64,000 bases of DNA from an uncultured Desulfobacter sp. (GCF_963677125.1 NZ_OY781882.1:3170501-3234500), one strand, 5' to 3'. Shown: positions 1 to 9,907, counted from the first letter of the stretch. A program made the numbers and translations. The notes: a model not told the origin generated them from the sequence alone.

Positions 1-476
1 CCCAACCCGGCAACGGCACCGGCACCAACAAGATATTCCGCTTCTGTCAGCTTCAAAGGCCAGAGGGTCACCTCATGGGCCGTACGGTATTTGCAGGCAG
101 TCTGTTCTTCTTTGCTGATCAGGCTGCGCAGTTCCTCACCCCGGGGAATCACCTCGCCTCTGCTCAAGGCACTTTCATCAAAATCCGGTTCCATGCGGAC
201 CACAGCCATGGACGGTAACGGCGAAAGGAAATGGGGATAAACCATTTCCAGAAGATGCTGGGTAAACTTAGGGAATTGCGCGTCAACTTTCAACCGGACC
301 CTGGCGGCCAGAAAAGCAAACCCTTCCAGGAGACGTTCCACATAAGGATCTTCACATTCAAATTCGCCCAGCCCTAATCGTCCGGCAATCTTGGGAAATT
401 CCTTTGCAAATTCCCCCCCCATTGCACGGATGTACCGTAATTCACGGTTGTAATATCTGAGCAGATTCGGATCCAT
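1..476 (-). CDS. tssF: T6SS baseplate protein TssF (partial, N-terminal part)
   Basis: The reading frame opens with ATG at 476 and runs off the left edge without a stop, giving about 158 residues. The start MDPNLLRYYNREL, then EFAKEFPKIAGRLG and DPYVERLLEGFAFLAARV, is the hallmark N-terminus of TssF (VasA/ImpG). TssF forms the wedge of the T6SS baseplate with TssE, TssG and TssK. Its start lies 5 nt after the tssE stop, so it belongs to the same operon. TssF is usually near 600 residues, so about three quarters lie outside the window, probably followed by tssG. Confidence 0.95.
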   Translation of the reverse strand, partial: MDPNLLRYYNRELRYIRAMGGEFAKEFPKIAGRLGLGEFECEDPYVERLLEGFAFLAARVRLKVDAQFPKFTQHLLEMVYPHFLSPLPSMAVVRMEPDFDESALSRGEVIPRGEELRSLISKEEQTACKYRTAHEVTLWPLKLTEAEYLVGAGAVAGL

Positions 477-481
477 AATGT

Positions 482-1024
482 TTAGCTGTCGTCCTTTACT
501 TCTATCTGCCCCAGTTCAAGATCCAGAACAGATTTGAGGTAAAGATGCTCAGGCATGGGCTCTGCCCAAAGATCTCCCTCGATTTTAAAAACCACAATAT
601 TGGGATAACGGTGCTCGTCATAATGGTTGGCTTTAAAGTCAGGCGAATTCAGTTCGTCTTCACCGACCACGTGCACCCTGAGGGACTGGGGAATAATCCG
701 GGGTTCAAAATTGAGAATGGCCTCTTCAATGGCCCGCTCCAGCACCTCGTCACTTTTACTGCCGGCCGTCAAACCTGAAAAATTACGGATCCCAAAATTG
801 AACACAGATTTTCTGACCTCAGGATACGCTTTAAGTTCTTCTTCTCCTGTTTCAAAACAGATGGCGTTCAAAAGCCAGTTCAAATCCTGCAGAACCGAAG
901 CTCTCAGTCTACTGAAAGACATGATGCTTTTGTCATGGGGCTCGGTCTGTTTGCCGGGCTCGTCGTCTTTAAGCCGCTCTAAAAGTGAGGGCTGCAGCAT
1001 TTCTTTTTTAATGTGATCGGCCAT
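482..1024 (-). CDS. tssE: T6SS baseplate protein TssE (gp25-like)
   Basis: 180 residues, the usual TssE size. The N-terminus carries the typical LQPSLLERLKDDEP. It is followed by SVLQDLNWLLNA, a NFGIRNFSG segment and a C-terminal LRVHVVGEDE region, which match the phage T4 gp25-like lysozyme-fold family without its catalytic residues. TssE is the baseplate component that starts sheath polymerisation. It sits 3 nt after tagJ and 5 nt before tssF, so translation is probably coupled. The call rests on motifs plus operon context. Confidence 0.93.
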   Translation of the reverse strand: MADHIKKEMLQPSLLERLKDDEPGKQTEPHDKSIMSFSRLRASVLQDLNWLLNAICFETGEEELKAYPEVRKSVFNFGIRNFSGLTAGSKSDEVLERAIEEAILNFEPRIIPQSLRVHVVGEDELNSPDFKANHYDEHRYPNIVVFKIEGDLWAEPMPEHLYLKSVLDLELGQIEVKDDS

Positions 1025-1027
1025 GGA

Positions 1028-1837
1028 TCAGCCCTTGCTTACTTCCTGCCCATCCGTATTAAGTTGTCGGATATCCAGCAGGGGATAATCGGCCTGATCG
1101 GTGGCCAGCATTCTCTGACCTTTGCCGTGATATACCCCGTCGGCGACCTCTTCCCACGCCGTCTTTTTGGCCAGCCGGATGGCTGAATCAGCAGAGAGCT
1201 GCGAACCTGGATACCGTGACGGAATGAGTCCATAGATTTGACCGCTGTTTTCCCATGTAAAATAAGCCGGCAGCCATACAAAGTCGCGCAGGTCTTCGGG
1301 TGGCTCAACGGTGATGCTTTGGATTCTTTCAAAGGGGACCCAGTAATAATTGCCCTTGATAATAACTTCAAGGACAGGCCCCATTCTGGCATCTGCATCG
1401 GCTATCCATTTAAACGAATTGCCGTCAATTTCGCCAGAACTTTCCCGGGCCAGTTCAAACGCTTCATTGCGCATCAATTGGGCTTGATCATATTGTTTTT
1501 CAGCCGTCAGCTTAAGCGCTTCCAGCAGCAACGCCATCCACTGGGTCGGCTCACCAAATATAGTCGGCTGACAACGGCCGGCAAAAATTTCGGCTCTTAA
1601 CGTCTCACATGCAATGGCCTGCCGGTAAAGATGCACCATCGGCAGGGTCCCTGGGTCCAGATCGGCAAGGACATCCAGTTGAGTCAGGGCTCTTTGCCAC
1701 TCACCGTTCACAACCAGCAGTTGAAAAAGAAAAATACGGTCCCGGCTGTTTTCCGGCCGGCTGCGGATCTGCTCTGTCAGCTTTCCCAGGGCACCTTCCA
1801 GATCTCCTTTTTGAAAATACGCTTCTGCAAGCATCAT
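1028..1837 (-). CDS. tagJ: T6SS accessory protein TagJ (ImpE family)
   Basis: 269 residues. The first half is a TPR-like helical repeat (AEAYFQKGDLEGALGKL, then QRALTQLDVLADLDP). The second half is the ImpE domain with YYWVPFERIQSI and DLRDFVWLPAYFTW, typical of TagJ. In other bacteria TagJ binds the sheath protein TssB and helps recruit ClpV, but it is not universal in T6SS loci. The start at 1837 has a short AAAGG upstream. It follows hcp after a 146-nt gap that contains a hairpin, so expression may be lower than that of hcp. Confidence 0.9.
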   Translation of the reverse strand: MMLAEAYFQKGDLEGALGKLTEQIRSRPENSRDRIFLFQLLVVNGEWQRALTQLDVLADLDPGTLPMVHLYRQAIACETLRAEIFAGRCQPTIFGEPTQWMALLLEALKLTAEKQYDQAQLMRNEAFELARESSGEIDGNSFKWIADADARMGPVLEVIIKGNYYWVPFERIQSITVEPPEDLRDFVWLPAYFTWENSGQIYGLIPSRYPGSQLSADSAIRLAKKTAWEEVADGVYHGKGQRMLATDQADYPLLDIRQLNTDGQEVSKG

Positions 1838-1867
1838 TTGCCTTTCCGGTACAGGTTTACCGTTTTT

Positions 1868-1919
1868 TCCTGCTTTCGCTCAAATTCCCTATGCAGGAGG
1901 ATGTTGATCGAAAGCAGGA
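1868..1919. repeat. Inverted repeat between hcp and tagJ
   Basis: Perfect 11-bp arms (1868-1878 and 1909-1919, TCCTGCTTTCG and its complement) with a 30-nt loop lie in the only sizeable gap in this part of the operon, just downstream of hcp. On the transcribed (minus) strand the stem is followed by A-rich, not U-rich, sequence. It is therefore more likely an mRNA-stabilising or processing hairpin than an intrinsic terminator. Function is inferred. Confidence 0.5.
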
Positions 1920-1983
1920 GAACTATAAACGGTTGGATTTGTGGTTTCGGGCGGAGAGCGTCCATGCCCAAATCGCCCACAGT

Positions 1984-2466
1984 TTACTCCTCAATGTTTT
2001 TTTCAATGTTCCAATTCATCGTAATTTCCGCATCACCTGTCCCATCTTCTTTTTGGGGGGTATAGGCGGTCTCCATTTTGGCAAAATTCAAAGAAACATT
2101 TTCTGTGAGCCGGTCTTCACCGCCGCTGCCACCAGTGCTCACGGAGGTTATCAGCACCTGATTCATAGTAATTTTCAAATAGTCAATGGGATCCTTACCT
2201 GCTTTCCGGACAACCAGAACCGCTTCATCAAAATGTGTTCCGTCGCAGCAAGCCCTCATCAGTTCAGGCGTTGCTTTGTCAATATACTTTGTCAGAGAAA
2301 TATCCTGTATACTGACTTTGCCGGCACCACCGCCGCCGCCCGAATGAGTCGTGCCGGATTGGGCCATTCCCCAGCTCCAGGCAAGCACATCAATCTCATC
2401 TTCATGTCCGTCAATCTTTGACTCGCCATCCACACCATCAATTTTTAAAAGACAATCAAAAGCCAT
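1984..2466 (-). CDS. hcp: T6SS tube protein Hcp (TssD)
   Basis: 160 residues of the Hcp1 family: MAFDCLLKIDGVDGESKIDGHEDEIDVLAWSW-type start (read in two parts), SIQDISLTKYIDKATPEL, then VSLNFAKMETAYTPQ and a C-terminal EITMNWNIEKN. Hcp hexamers stack to form the inner tube that is propelled out of the cell. A glycine-rich stretch HSGGGGGAGK at about residues 41-50 corresponds to the flexible loop of Hcp. A strong AGGAG lies 8 nt before the start. The gene follows tssC after 46 nt. Confidence 0.96.
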   Translation of the reverse strand: MAFDCLLKIDGVDGESKIDGHEDEIDVLAWSWGMAQSGTTHSGGGGGAGKVSIQDISLTKYIDKATPELMRACCDGTHFDEAVLVVRKAGKDPIDYLKITMNQVLITSVSTGGSGGEDRLTENVSLNFAKMETAYTPQKEDGTGDAEITMNWNIEKNIEE

Positions 2467-2512
2467 TTTTTTTCTCCTACTTGTTTACGTTTCTAATTAA
2501 CCATGAAAGTTA

Positions 2513-4006
2513 TCATGTTTTTCCCGACGGCAGCTTGGAAACAAGCCGCAGGGAAACAGTCAAGCCCTCTAACTGGTAGTGAGGCCTTAAATGAAAGGTA
2601 GAGGTATAATACCCCGGGTTGCCCTCCACCTCTTCGACTTTAATTTCAGCCGCCGCCAGCGGTTTACGGCATTTTTCTCTTTCTCCGGCACTGGCAGGGT
2701 TGCCGACGACATACTGCATAATCCACTTATTTAACCACCGCTGCATGTCATCGGCTTCTTTGAACGTGCCCACTTTATTGTAGACAATGGCTTTCAGGTA
2801 ATGGGCAAAACGACAGCAGGCAAACAGATAGGGCAGACGGGCAGACAAATTGGCATTGGCAGTGGCATCCGGATCATCGTACTCAAAGGGCTTTTGAAGG
2901 GACTGAGCACCAATGAACGCAGCAAAATTTGAATTTTGCTTATGGAGCAACGGCATAAAACCCAATTTTGCAAGTTCTGCCTCCCGTCTCTGCCCAATGG
3001 CTATTTCCGTAGGGCATTTCATATCCACACCGCCGTCATCCGTGGGAAAGGAGTGCACCGGCAGTCCTTCAACAGCACCGCCGGCCTCCACGCCTCGAAT
3101 CCGAGAGCACCATCCGTAGAGCTTGAAAGACCGGGTAATATTGGTGGCCATGGCATAGGCGGAATTGGCCCAACAATACTTACCGCTGTCTGCCCCTTCG
3201 GTATCCTCTTCAAAATCAAATCTCTCAACGGGCTCTGCTTTTGCGCCATATGGGCGGCGTGCCAGAAACCTGGGCATGGCAAGACCGATATATCGGGAAT
3301 CTTCCGATTCCCTCAAGGCCCGCCATTCTGCATAATCAGCCCCCTCAAATCGTTTAGACAAATCAGCCGGATCCATCAGTTCTTTCCAGTCGCTCATCTG
3401 CATGACGCTCTCGGCAGCCCCGCTGATAAAGGGCGAATGGCTGGCGGCAGCAATTTTCGCCATTTCACCCAGCAACTCAACATCCTGGGAACTATGATCA
3501 AAAAAATAATCGCCAACAAGACACCCAAACGGTTCACCACCTAGAAGATCCAGCCCTTCTCCGTATATTTTTTTAAAGATGGGACTTTGATCCCACCGGA
3601 CCCCTTTAAATTTTTTGAGGGTCTTGGAAAGCTCATTTTTACTGATGTTCAACACCCGAATTTTCAACATTTCATCTGTTTCAGTATTGTTAATAAGATG
3701 GTGAAGCCCTCGCCATGCGCCTTCCAGCTGCTGAAAATCCGGGTGATGAAGAATCTGGTTGATCTGCTCGGTGAGCTTCTGGTCAATGGCGGCCTTAATG
3801 GCTTCTATGGTGTTAACGGCATTGGAAGAAACAAGATTTGTATCTTTAAGCACATACTCGGCAAGGGTTCGTACGGCACTTTCCACTTCATCCTTTGCCC
3901 GGTCGGATTTTGGCTTGAACTCCTTTTGCAGCAAAGATGCAAAATCATCGGGCTCAAGCACCTGTGCTTCTTTCTCTATCCCGCTGGTGGTTTCCTGTTC
4001 GGTCAT
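2513..4006 (-). CDS. tssC: T6SS contractile sheath large subunit TssC (VipB)
   Basis: 497 residues from the ATG at 4006, chosen because AGGAG sits 8 nt upstream; a longer in-frame extension would run into tssB. Typical TssC segments are QQLEGAWRGLHHLI, LKIRVLNISKNEL, the LLGGEPFGCLVGDYFFDH core and the C-terminal VEEVEGNPGYYTSTFHLRPHYQLEGL. With TssB it forms the contractile sheath around the Hcp tube. The start is 4 nt downstream of the tssB stop, an arrangement usual for this pair, which must be made in equal amounts. Confidence 0.97.
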   Translation of the reverse strand: MTEQETTSGIEKEAQVLEPDDFASLLQKEFKPKSDRAKDEVESAVRTLAEYVLKDTNLVSSNAVNTIEAIKAAIDQKLTEQINQILHHPDFQQLEGAWRGLHHLINNTETDEMLKIRVLNISKNELSKTLKKFKGVRWDQSPIFKKIYGEGLDLLGGEPFGCLVGDYFFDHSSQDVELLGEMAKIAAASHSPFISGAAESVMQMSDWKELMDPADLSKRFEGADYAEWRALRESEDSRYIGLAMPRFLARRPYGAKAEPVERFDFEEDTEGADSGKYCWANSAYAMATNITRSFKLYGWCSRIRGVEAGGAVEGLPVHSFPTDDGGVDMKCPTEIAIGQRREAELAKLGFMPLLHKQNSNFAAFIGAQSLQKPFEYDDPDATANANLSARLPYLFACCRFAHYLKAIVYNKVGTFKEADDMQRWLNKWIMQYVVGNPASAGEREKCRKPLAAAEIKVEEVEGNPGYYTSTFHLRPHYQLEGLTVSLRLVSKLPSGKT

Positions 4007-4010
4007 GATT

Positions 4011-4556
4011 TTACTCCTTGGATTCAGAAGATTCGTTATCAGGTGATTCACCGGCAGTATCCTGCCCCTGAGCCGATGTCAGGGCCTTTTGCAGGGTCTC
4101 ATCCTGAATCAAATCTGCGATGAGATCCTCCGCACCGGTTTTTCCATCCATCTGCGTTAAAAGGGTGTCCAGCTGAGTACGGGCCTCCAGCAATTGCTTC
4201 AACCCATCTACATTACGGGCAATCGCCTCCGGAGAGAAATCTTCCAGGCTCTCGAAGGTCAGATCAACGGCGATTTCGCCTTCGCCGGTGATGGTATTGG
4301 GAACCCTGAAAGCAGCGTGAGGCCTCATGGCTTTAAGCCGGTCCGTAAAATTATCGGCATCAATATCTAAAAATTTTCGGTCCGGGACCGGCGTGACCGG
4401 CTCATCCGGCCTGGGTTTTCCGGCCAGGTCCGCCATTACTCCCATTACAAATGGAATTTGAATCTTTTTCTCAGCACCGTAAAGTTCTACATCGTACTCA
4501 ATCTGGACGCGCGGGGGCCGATTACGACCGATGAATTTCTGGCTGCTTTGGGCCAT
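4011..4556 (-). CDS. tssB: T6SS contractile sheath small subunit TssB (VipA)
   Basis: 181 residues starting MAQSSQKFIGRNRPPRVQIEYDV, with IPFVMGVMADLAGKP, DRKFLDIDADNF and VPNTI motifs that identify TssB. It pairs with TssC in the sheath; its C-terminal helical region (about 120-165) is the part contacted by ClpV in characterised systems. The tail is acidic and Ser-rich. AAGGAGG precedes the ATG. About 130 nt separate it from tssA upstream, the largest gap inside the operon apart from the hcp-tagJ gap, so an internal promoter is possible though none was recognised. Confidence 0.97.
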   Translation of the reverse strand: MAQSSQKFIGRNRPPRVQIEYDVELYGAEKKIQIPFVMGVMADLAGKPRPDEPVTPVPDRKFLDIDADNFTDRLKAMRPHAAFRVPNTITGEGEIAVDLTFESLEDFSPEAIARNVDGLKQLLEARTQLDTLLTQMDGKTGAEDLIADLIQDETLQKALTSAQGQDTAGESPDNESSESKE

Positions 4557-4687
4557 ATCTTTTCCTCCTTGCCTAACGGGGTTTACTATTTTATTTATTT
4601 CATATTAATACTTAAATAGGTTTCTGAGTTAACTTCATATTTTTTGTGGGCCGGATCTGGGAACTGATAAGCCAGACCGTCCCCTGG

Positions 4688-5752
4688 CTATTCTTTTGAT
4701 TTTTTTTCTTTTGCTGCCTCTGTTACGCCTACAAGGCTTTGTATCTTTTTCACACTGTCAGGCGCCATATCCTCAAGAATTTCCATAAAATTTTTTTCCA
4801 CCAGCCTGCCGGCACGCTTCAACAGCAAAGGCACAGGACTGGCCGGTTCATTCTCGGCATAGTAGTCGCAAATCACATCCAGCATCCGGTGAATGTCACG
4901 CCTGCTTCTTATGGGCCCCGGATTCATGGAAACAGGTGCGGAAACAATTTGATCCGGTTGCGAAATATTGGTATTTTCATCCCTGTTTTGCTCATCTGAA
5001 ATTTGGGGCGCCTGCCCGATCCGGTCGGCCATAATTTTGTTAACATTTTCCAAAACATTGACAAGTTGGTCAAACTTAACGGAATCCTCCGGCTCAACTT
5101 TTTCATCTAGTACTTTTTTAAGGGCTTTCACCTCTTTTAGCGCATTATCAACATCACGCTGTATTTTCTGCAGAATTTCGGGGTCAGAATCCTTAAACGC
5201 CGCATCAATTAATTGTATTCCAGGGAGTTCTTTCCCCGCCTCCTCATCTGTGGCGACAGGTTTTATAATTTTGTTGGCAATATGAATATCACGTAACCCG
5301 TAACGCCCCATTTTCGTGGAATCGCATAAGGGTATCCTCATGATGGGGGAAATAAAACGATTATCGTCATTAAGTTCCCACAATACATTGATCCGTTCGG
5401 TGGGATCGTTGTCATCCTCAACATCAAGCAGAGGATAAACGGTATCCCAATACTGTTCAATGAATCCACGAATCAACCGCAAACCATCATATAAGCCGGA
5501 AATCCCCTGTACTTCTATCAAAGCCCTGGCCAAAATAACGGCAAGTCTCAAATCATGTGTATTTCCCAACAGTTCCAGTGCCGTTTTTTGGATCTCTTTC
5601 CAGTTTGGCTTACTCAACACCTTTCCATCCGGATCTTGCTTTGGTTCGGTATTTCGCGAAAGCTCGGACAGATCGGCAGAGGATGCTTCCTCTCCCGAAG
5701 GCGCTTCAGGCGAGATCTCTTTCAGCAAATTCTCCAGATCAATTCGGCTCAA
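4688..5752 (-). CDS. tssA: T6SS cap/baseplate-associated protein TssA (ImpA N-terminal domain)
   Basis: 354 residues. The N-terminal ImpA_N domain is plain: ISPEAPSGEEAS, then LELLGNTHDLRLAVILARALIEVQG and GFIEQYWDTVYPLLD. The C-terminal part has the short helical segment IRSRRDIHRMLDVICDYYAENEPASPVPLLLKRAGRLV, characteristic of the TssA subgroup with a small C-terminal domain. TssA organises baseplate docking and tail polymerisation. The start overlaps the end of tagF by 14 nt. The middle (about 190-300) is charged and probably coiled coil. Confidence 0.93.
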   Translation of the reverse strand: MSRIDLENLLKEISPEAPSGEEASSADLSELSRNTEPKQDPDGKVLSKPNWKEIQKTALELLGNTHDLRLAVILARALIEVQGISGLYDGLRLIRGFIEQYWDTVYPLLDVEDDNDPTERINVLWELNDDNRFISPIMRIPLCDSTKMGRYGLRDIHIANKIIKPVATDEEAGKELPGIQLIDAAFKDSDPEILQKIQRDVDNALKEVKALKKVLDEKVEPEDSVKFDQLVNVLENVNKIMADRIGQAPQISDEQNRDENTNISQPDQIVSAPVSMNPGPIRSRRDIHRMLDVICDYYAENEPASPVPLLLKRAGRLVEKNFMEILEDMAPDSVKKIQSLVGVTEAAKEKKSKE

Positions 5753-6452
5753 TGCGGTTCTCCCTTATGGTGTTCGTTCCATCCGTCAAGAAAGTTGAAA
5801 ATGCAGATGCCGGCGGCAGGGACTTATACACCCGCAGGCATGGCCTGACGTCCTTGGAACCGGCTGTAGTCCAAATACTGTATTTTGTCATAAATTTGTC
5901 CATAAGGCCACTGCTTAAATCTGCCAGGGCTTGTTCCGTCCTCCCCATCGTCTCCATATCAACATACAAAGCCCCCTCCGGATTATTTTGGCAGCTGGCA
6001 TACGGCCTGATGACAGGAAAATGGATACGATGCCTATCTTCATCAAACCGTGGCATGTCAAAATCATCCTGCAGCGCGGAAAGTGCAATATTTTCAACCT
6101 GTTCAAACCACTCTCCAGACTGGATCAACAGCCGGGAAACAGTCGTTTTTTCTGATATTGATACTGCCAGGGTCAAAGGAAAATACCGCCCCACCCTGTC
6201 AACACTGGGAATCAGCACCCCGGCCCATGCATTTTCGCCACAAACACCGGAACTGAGACAAAATCTCCAGATAGGGCTGGTCAAAAAAATATCCAACCAT
6301 TCTGTCCCCAAAACCTTTTGGCTTGCCGCAATGGAATCCTGGAGCCATGCATCCCACGCGTGTATAAAATCGGCAGGCAGTCCCCGGGAAACAAAATCTC
6401 CCAATATCGGAATTTTGCCATACATTCCCAATCTGTCCTCGGCGAAATTCAC
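5739..6452 (-). CDS. tagF: T6SS-associated protein TagF (ImpM family)
   Basis: About 237 residues. YGKIPILGDFVSRGLP, FIHAWDAWLQ and TSPIWRFCLSSGVCG are the TagF/ImpM signature. In P. aeruginosa TagF represses the T6SS post-translationally together with the PpkA-Fha-PppA pathway, which fits the kinase/phosphatase genes upstream here. I place the start at GTG 6452: GGAGG lies just upstream and GTGA overlaps the tssM stop (TGA 6451-6449), a classic translational coupling. A TTG at 6467 is the alternative. Confidence 0.9.
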   Translation of the reverse strand: MNFAEDRLGMYGKIPILGDFVSRGLPADFIHAWDAWLQDSIAASQKVLGTEWLDIFLTSPIWRFCLSSGVCGENAWAGVLIPSVDRVGRYFPLTLAVSISEKTTVSRLLIQSGEWFEQVENIALSALQDDFDMPRFDEDRHRIHFPVIRPYASCQNNPEGALYVDMETMGRTEQALADLSSGLMDKFMTKYSIWTTAGSKDVRPCLRVYKSLPPASAFSTFLTDGTNTIRENRIEPN

Positions 6453-9400
6453 AACGCCTCCGGGCAATGGAACGACTGCAGTTCAGTCGATCCAAACGGG
6501 TTGACAACACTTCCGGCAACCATTCTGTAACGGGCGTCATGCCCATTCACTGTGAATGTCACGATAAATTGGTTCTTGCTTTTCCTGGTCATCCTTGCAC
6601 TGTCCAGGGCACGGAACCATGCCCAGGGGCCCTCTTTCCGATCTTGGAAGATGTTGCCGTCAAAGGTTCTAAACCCCCACTCAACCACAGACACAGGTGA
6701 ACCGCCCGATTCCGGCCACTGAAATGTTTGGGTTCGAGACCGCCCATGACTATATTTAATGGTTTTGCCTCCGATACTCAGTTGGAATTCTTTGGCCGAA
6801 GCATCTAGGGATTCAGGCTTTAATTCAAATTTAATAAATGGCGTTGGGTTTCCCATAAAATAAATCTGCCGGATCCGTTCAGACCGTTTAAACTGTTCCA
6901 GGCTGCCGGCAGACACCAACCCTAACCGATGGTTGTCTATCACTTTTTCCTCCCAGTCGGCATTGGAGAACGGCTTGATATATTCCCTTAAAAACGTATC
7001 AATAATCCCGTTTGACTGAAAAAAACGGTTGAAATCATCCAGGGCTACATCTTCAGAACTGCTTTTCGACAATGGATACCGCCCGGCAAGTGTTTCCCTG
7101 TAGGGTGCCACCACCTCAGCCTTCCATATACTGTTAAGCTCCAGTTTTGCAGATTTAAGCATGGTTTTCCGGGCCGATTCCGTCAGTGAAGAGAGCCAGG
7201 TATTGAACGGGGCAGGAAGTTGTTCCGCATACTTCCAGGTGGACGTAATTAAGTCGCCGCCACTTTGTATCCGCTGTTTTAAATCATCCAGGGCGACGTC
7301 TGAACTATCATACCGGTCCATTAAATCACGCAGTTTTTCCAGCCTGGTGATGATTTCATCCAAAAGCGGTGGATCGTCTTCACTTTCTTTGATCAATTCA
7401 TTCAGCCGTTTGAACTGTTTGATCTTTCTTGATAATTCTTCAGAAAAAGGTGCTTTCCCCTCTAAAAAGGAGGTATTCGCATCGATTTCTTTGAGCAGTT
7501 TTTTCAAGGGGTTGTCTTTGCCGGCGGTCAGGCGGTGGAGTATTTTGTTGGTATGATACACATCTTTGGACGGCTTGATGGACAATTTGTTTAATAAAAA
7601 AGCCCATTTCTGGATATAGTCAATAAAATAAACCCGCTGAAGGTTGTCGTACAATGTTTTGGCGTCAGCCGTCCCTTTTTCGGCATCTGCATTTTCCAAC
7701 ACCCAATTCTGCTGTATGGCATTTTCAATAAACCCGGTTCCCTGCTTGTTGAAAATTTCGTCGTATCCAATGGCAGTATACAATCCAGGTATTGACATTT
7801 TAAGGATTGAGGGGCCAAAAATCTGTTCAATAAACAGAATGTCTTTCACCTGGAAATCGTATTTTTTGATCGGCAGGTATGCGCTTTTCAGCTGATTATA
7901 TATTTGTTTATATAAAGGCACGGAATTGAGTTTTTCCCTTGCATCGGTAATCAGTATCGCATTCAGCGGTTTAAGATCCCGCTTAAAATCCGATAAAAGC
8001 AAATCTTTTATATGGGTCCTGTAATCCACCCTGAACTGTTCCGGCTCTCTTTGAAAATTCTTGTCCCAGTCCTCTCCGATTATTTTCACGGCCAGATCAA
8101 GGTCTGCTTTTCTTTGCTCTGGAGAACGGCGCTCCAGCATCAAGTAGACTTTTAAAAGATCATAAAGATCCCCCGCCTTATCCTGATCCATAAAACTGAA
8201 CTGAGCAATGCCGGCGGCAAGGCGCTGCTCAAGCCGCCTTGTGATCACAGGAAGAAGCTGGGCTTTTAATAATTTTTCATAGGATCGGTCAATCTGGTCA
8301 TTAACTTTGGACCGCTGATCCAGCCCCATGCCCATCCATTCGGCACTATTTTCCTGAACAAGGCCGGCGGATTTGAACAATGCCAGTTTTTCATGAAGGT
8401 TTTTTACCCCGCTCTCCCAGTCATTGGCTGTACCGGAAATATTTTCATAGCCGGCAACGGCATCCTTAATTTCAACAAGATAACCTTTATTGTTGACAAA
8501 ACTGAGCATCCACCCCAGGAAGACAGCGGACGTGACCACAAGAACCGTTGCATAGGCCAGATATTTCAACCACCGTTTCCTGTGTTCAACCTTGGGGTCT
8601 GCACCGGCCATTTCAGATTCAGGAAACACCACTTTTGCCAGCAGATCATAGATAAAATAGCTTTTGCCTTCACCACTGTATATGGGTACGGTTTGCTCAT
8701 CCAGGCCATAGGTTTTTGACAAAACGCCCATGATCCGATCAATGGGCATCCCTTCCTGGGTAGCACTGGTAAAGTAGATGCCCCGTGTTAACAGGGGCCG
8801 TTCAAACCGGCTGGAGTCAAATGTTCGATGGATAAAATCCATAATCGCCGGTTTTATCAAGGCCATCTGCCTGGGAAAATCCAGGATCAGGCTGCGGCGC
8901 CGAATATCTGATTCTTCATGAACCCGGTTCAGCATCATCCGGTTCAACCGGGTCAACAGTTCCTCAAAATCGGTGTCAAATCCTGTAAGAAATGCATTGG
9001 TCTGTTCAGGGTCATTTCCCTCAAATGTCCTGCCCCAGACTTGCGCTCTTTCTTCCGGGCGGAAAAAGGCAAAAAAATCCGAAAATCCGGCAATGAGATC
9101 ACATTTTGTGAAAACCATATAGATGGGAAACTTAATTCCCAGGGTCCCATGCAGTTCCTCGATTCGCTGCCGGATCTCCCTGGCGTGCTGTTGTCTTTGC
9201 TCATCGGTTTTGCCTAACAGGTCGGAAATACTGGTCGCCACCAACACCCCATTTATCGGCCTGCGGGAACGAAATTCCTTGATGAGCTTGAGAAACCCCT
9301 CCCAGGCAGCCTGATCAACGGCCTGATGGCTGTCCTGGGTCGTATAGCGGCCGGCAGTATCCAGAAAAATGGCATCATCGGTAAAAAGCCAGTCACAGTT

Positions 9401-9907
9401 TCTCGTTCCGCCCACACCCTTTATGCCCTGTTTAAATTCCATGTGATCTGAAAAAGAGGATGCAATCCCGGAATTCATCAGAAGCGTGGTTTTACCGCAG
9501 CCGGGTGCGCCAATGATCACATACCAGGGCAATTTATACAGATACTGGTTGTCACGCCCCTTGTTTGATCTGATGCGCTTAAGATTCTGCAACGCTTCCT
9601 CAAATTTTAACCGCAGAATCTTCAATTCTTCTCGTTGTTTTTCTTCAATTTCCAGTTCAGACTCAGCGATTTTTTCCAAGAGCAGCTGATCAATTTTTCC
9701 TGAACGGGCTCTGACGCCAAGATTGTACACAGCCCAGATCACAACGATAAAAAGTATGACCAGCAAACGATTTATCTCAGGTGCCAAAATTCTTTTTCCT
9801 GCAAATCCGAACAAAGGGCCTGCAAACCAAATCATGGCGCATATCGCGATGACACCGACACTTTGTATGAACCACTTGTGTTTAATAAATTTGATCAAAA
9901 ATTTCAT
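6449..9907 (-). CDS. tssM: T6SS membrane-complex ATPase-like protein TssM (IcmF)
   Basis: 1152 residues, the normal TssM length. Two N-terminal membrane segments (about 12-35 and 47-63) are followed by a cytoplasmic GTPase-like domain with Walker A GAPGCGKT at 133-140. A third membrane segment lies near 445-470, then a long periplasmic region ending in the conserved TssM beta domain. TssM spans the inner membrane and periplasm and with TssL and TssJ anchors the secretion tube. Walker A is intact, which is not true in every TssM. tssL lies 3 nt upstream and tagF overlaps its stop. Confidence 0.96.
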   Translation of the reverse strand: MKFLIKFIKHKWFIQSVGVIAICAMIWFAGPLFGFAGKRILAPEINRLLVILFIVVIWAVYNLGVRARSGKIDQLLLEKIAESELEIEEKQREELKILRLKFEEALQNLKRIRSNKGRDNQYLYKLPWYVIIGAPGCGKTTLLMNSGIASSFSDHMEFKQGIKGVGGTRNCDWLFTDDAIFLDTAGRYTTQDSHQAVDQAAWEGFLKLIKEFRSRRPINGVLVATSISDLLGKTDEQRQQHAREIRQRIEELHGTLGIKFPIYMVFTKCDLIAGFSDFFAFFRPEERAQVWGRTFEGNDPEQTNAFLTGFDTDFEELLTRLNRMMLNRVHEESDIRRRSLILDFPRQMALIKPAIMDFIHRTFDSSRFERPLLTRGIYFTSATQEGMPIDRIMGVLSKTYGLDEQTVPIYSGEGKSYFIYDLLAKVVFPESEMAGADPKVEHRKRWLKYLAYATVLVVTSAVFLGWMLSFVNNKGYLVEIKDAVAGYENISGTANDWESGVKNLHEKLALFKSAGLVQENSAEWMGMGLDQRSKVNDQIDRSYEKLLKAQLLPVITRRLEQRLAAGIAQFSFMDQDKAGDLYDLLKVYLMLERRSPEQRKADLDLAVKIIGEDWDKNFQREPEQFRVDYRTHIKDLLLSDFKRDLKPLNAILITDAREKLNSVPLYKQIYNQLKSAYLPIKKYDFQVKDILFIEQIFGPSILKMSIPGLYTAIGYDEIFNKQGTGFIENAIQQNWVLENADAEKGTADAKTLYDNLQRVYFIDYIQKWAFLLNKLSIKPSKDVYHTNKILHRLTAGKDNPLKKLLKEIDANTSFLEGKAPFSEELSRKIKQFKRLNELIKESEDDPPLLDEIITRLEKLRDLMDRYDSSDVALDDLKQRIQSGGDLITSTWKYAEQLPAPFNTWLSSLTESARKTMLKSAKLELNSIWKAEVVAPYRETLAGRYPLSKSSSEDVALDDFNRFFQSNGIIDTFLREYIKPFSNADWEEKVIDNHRLGLVSAGSLEQFKRSERIRQIYFMGNPTPFIKFELKPESLDASAKEFQLSIGGKTIKYSHGRSRTQTFQWPESGGSPVSVVEWGFRTFDGNIFQDRKEGPWAWFRALDSARMTRKSKNQFIVTFTVNGHDARYRMVAGSVVNPFGSTELQSFHCPEAL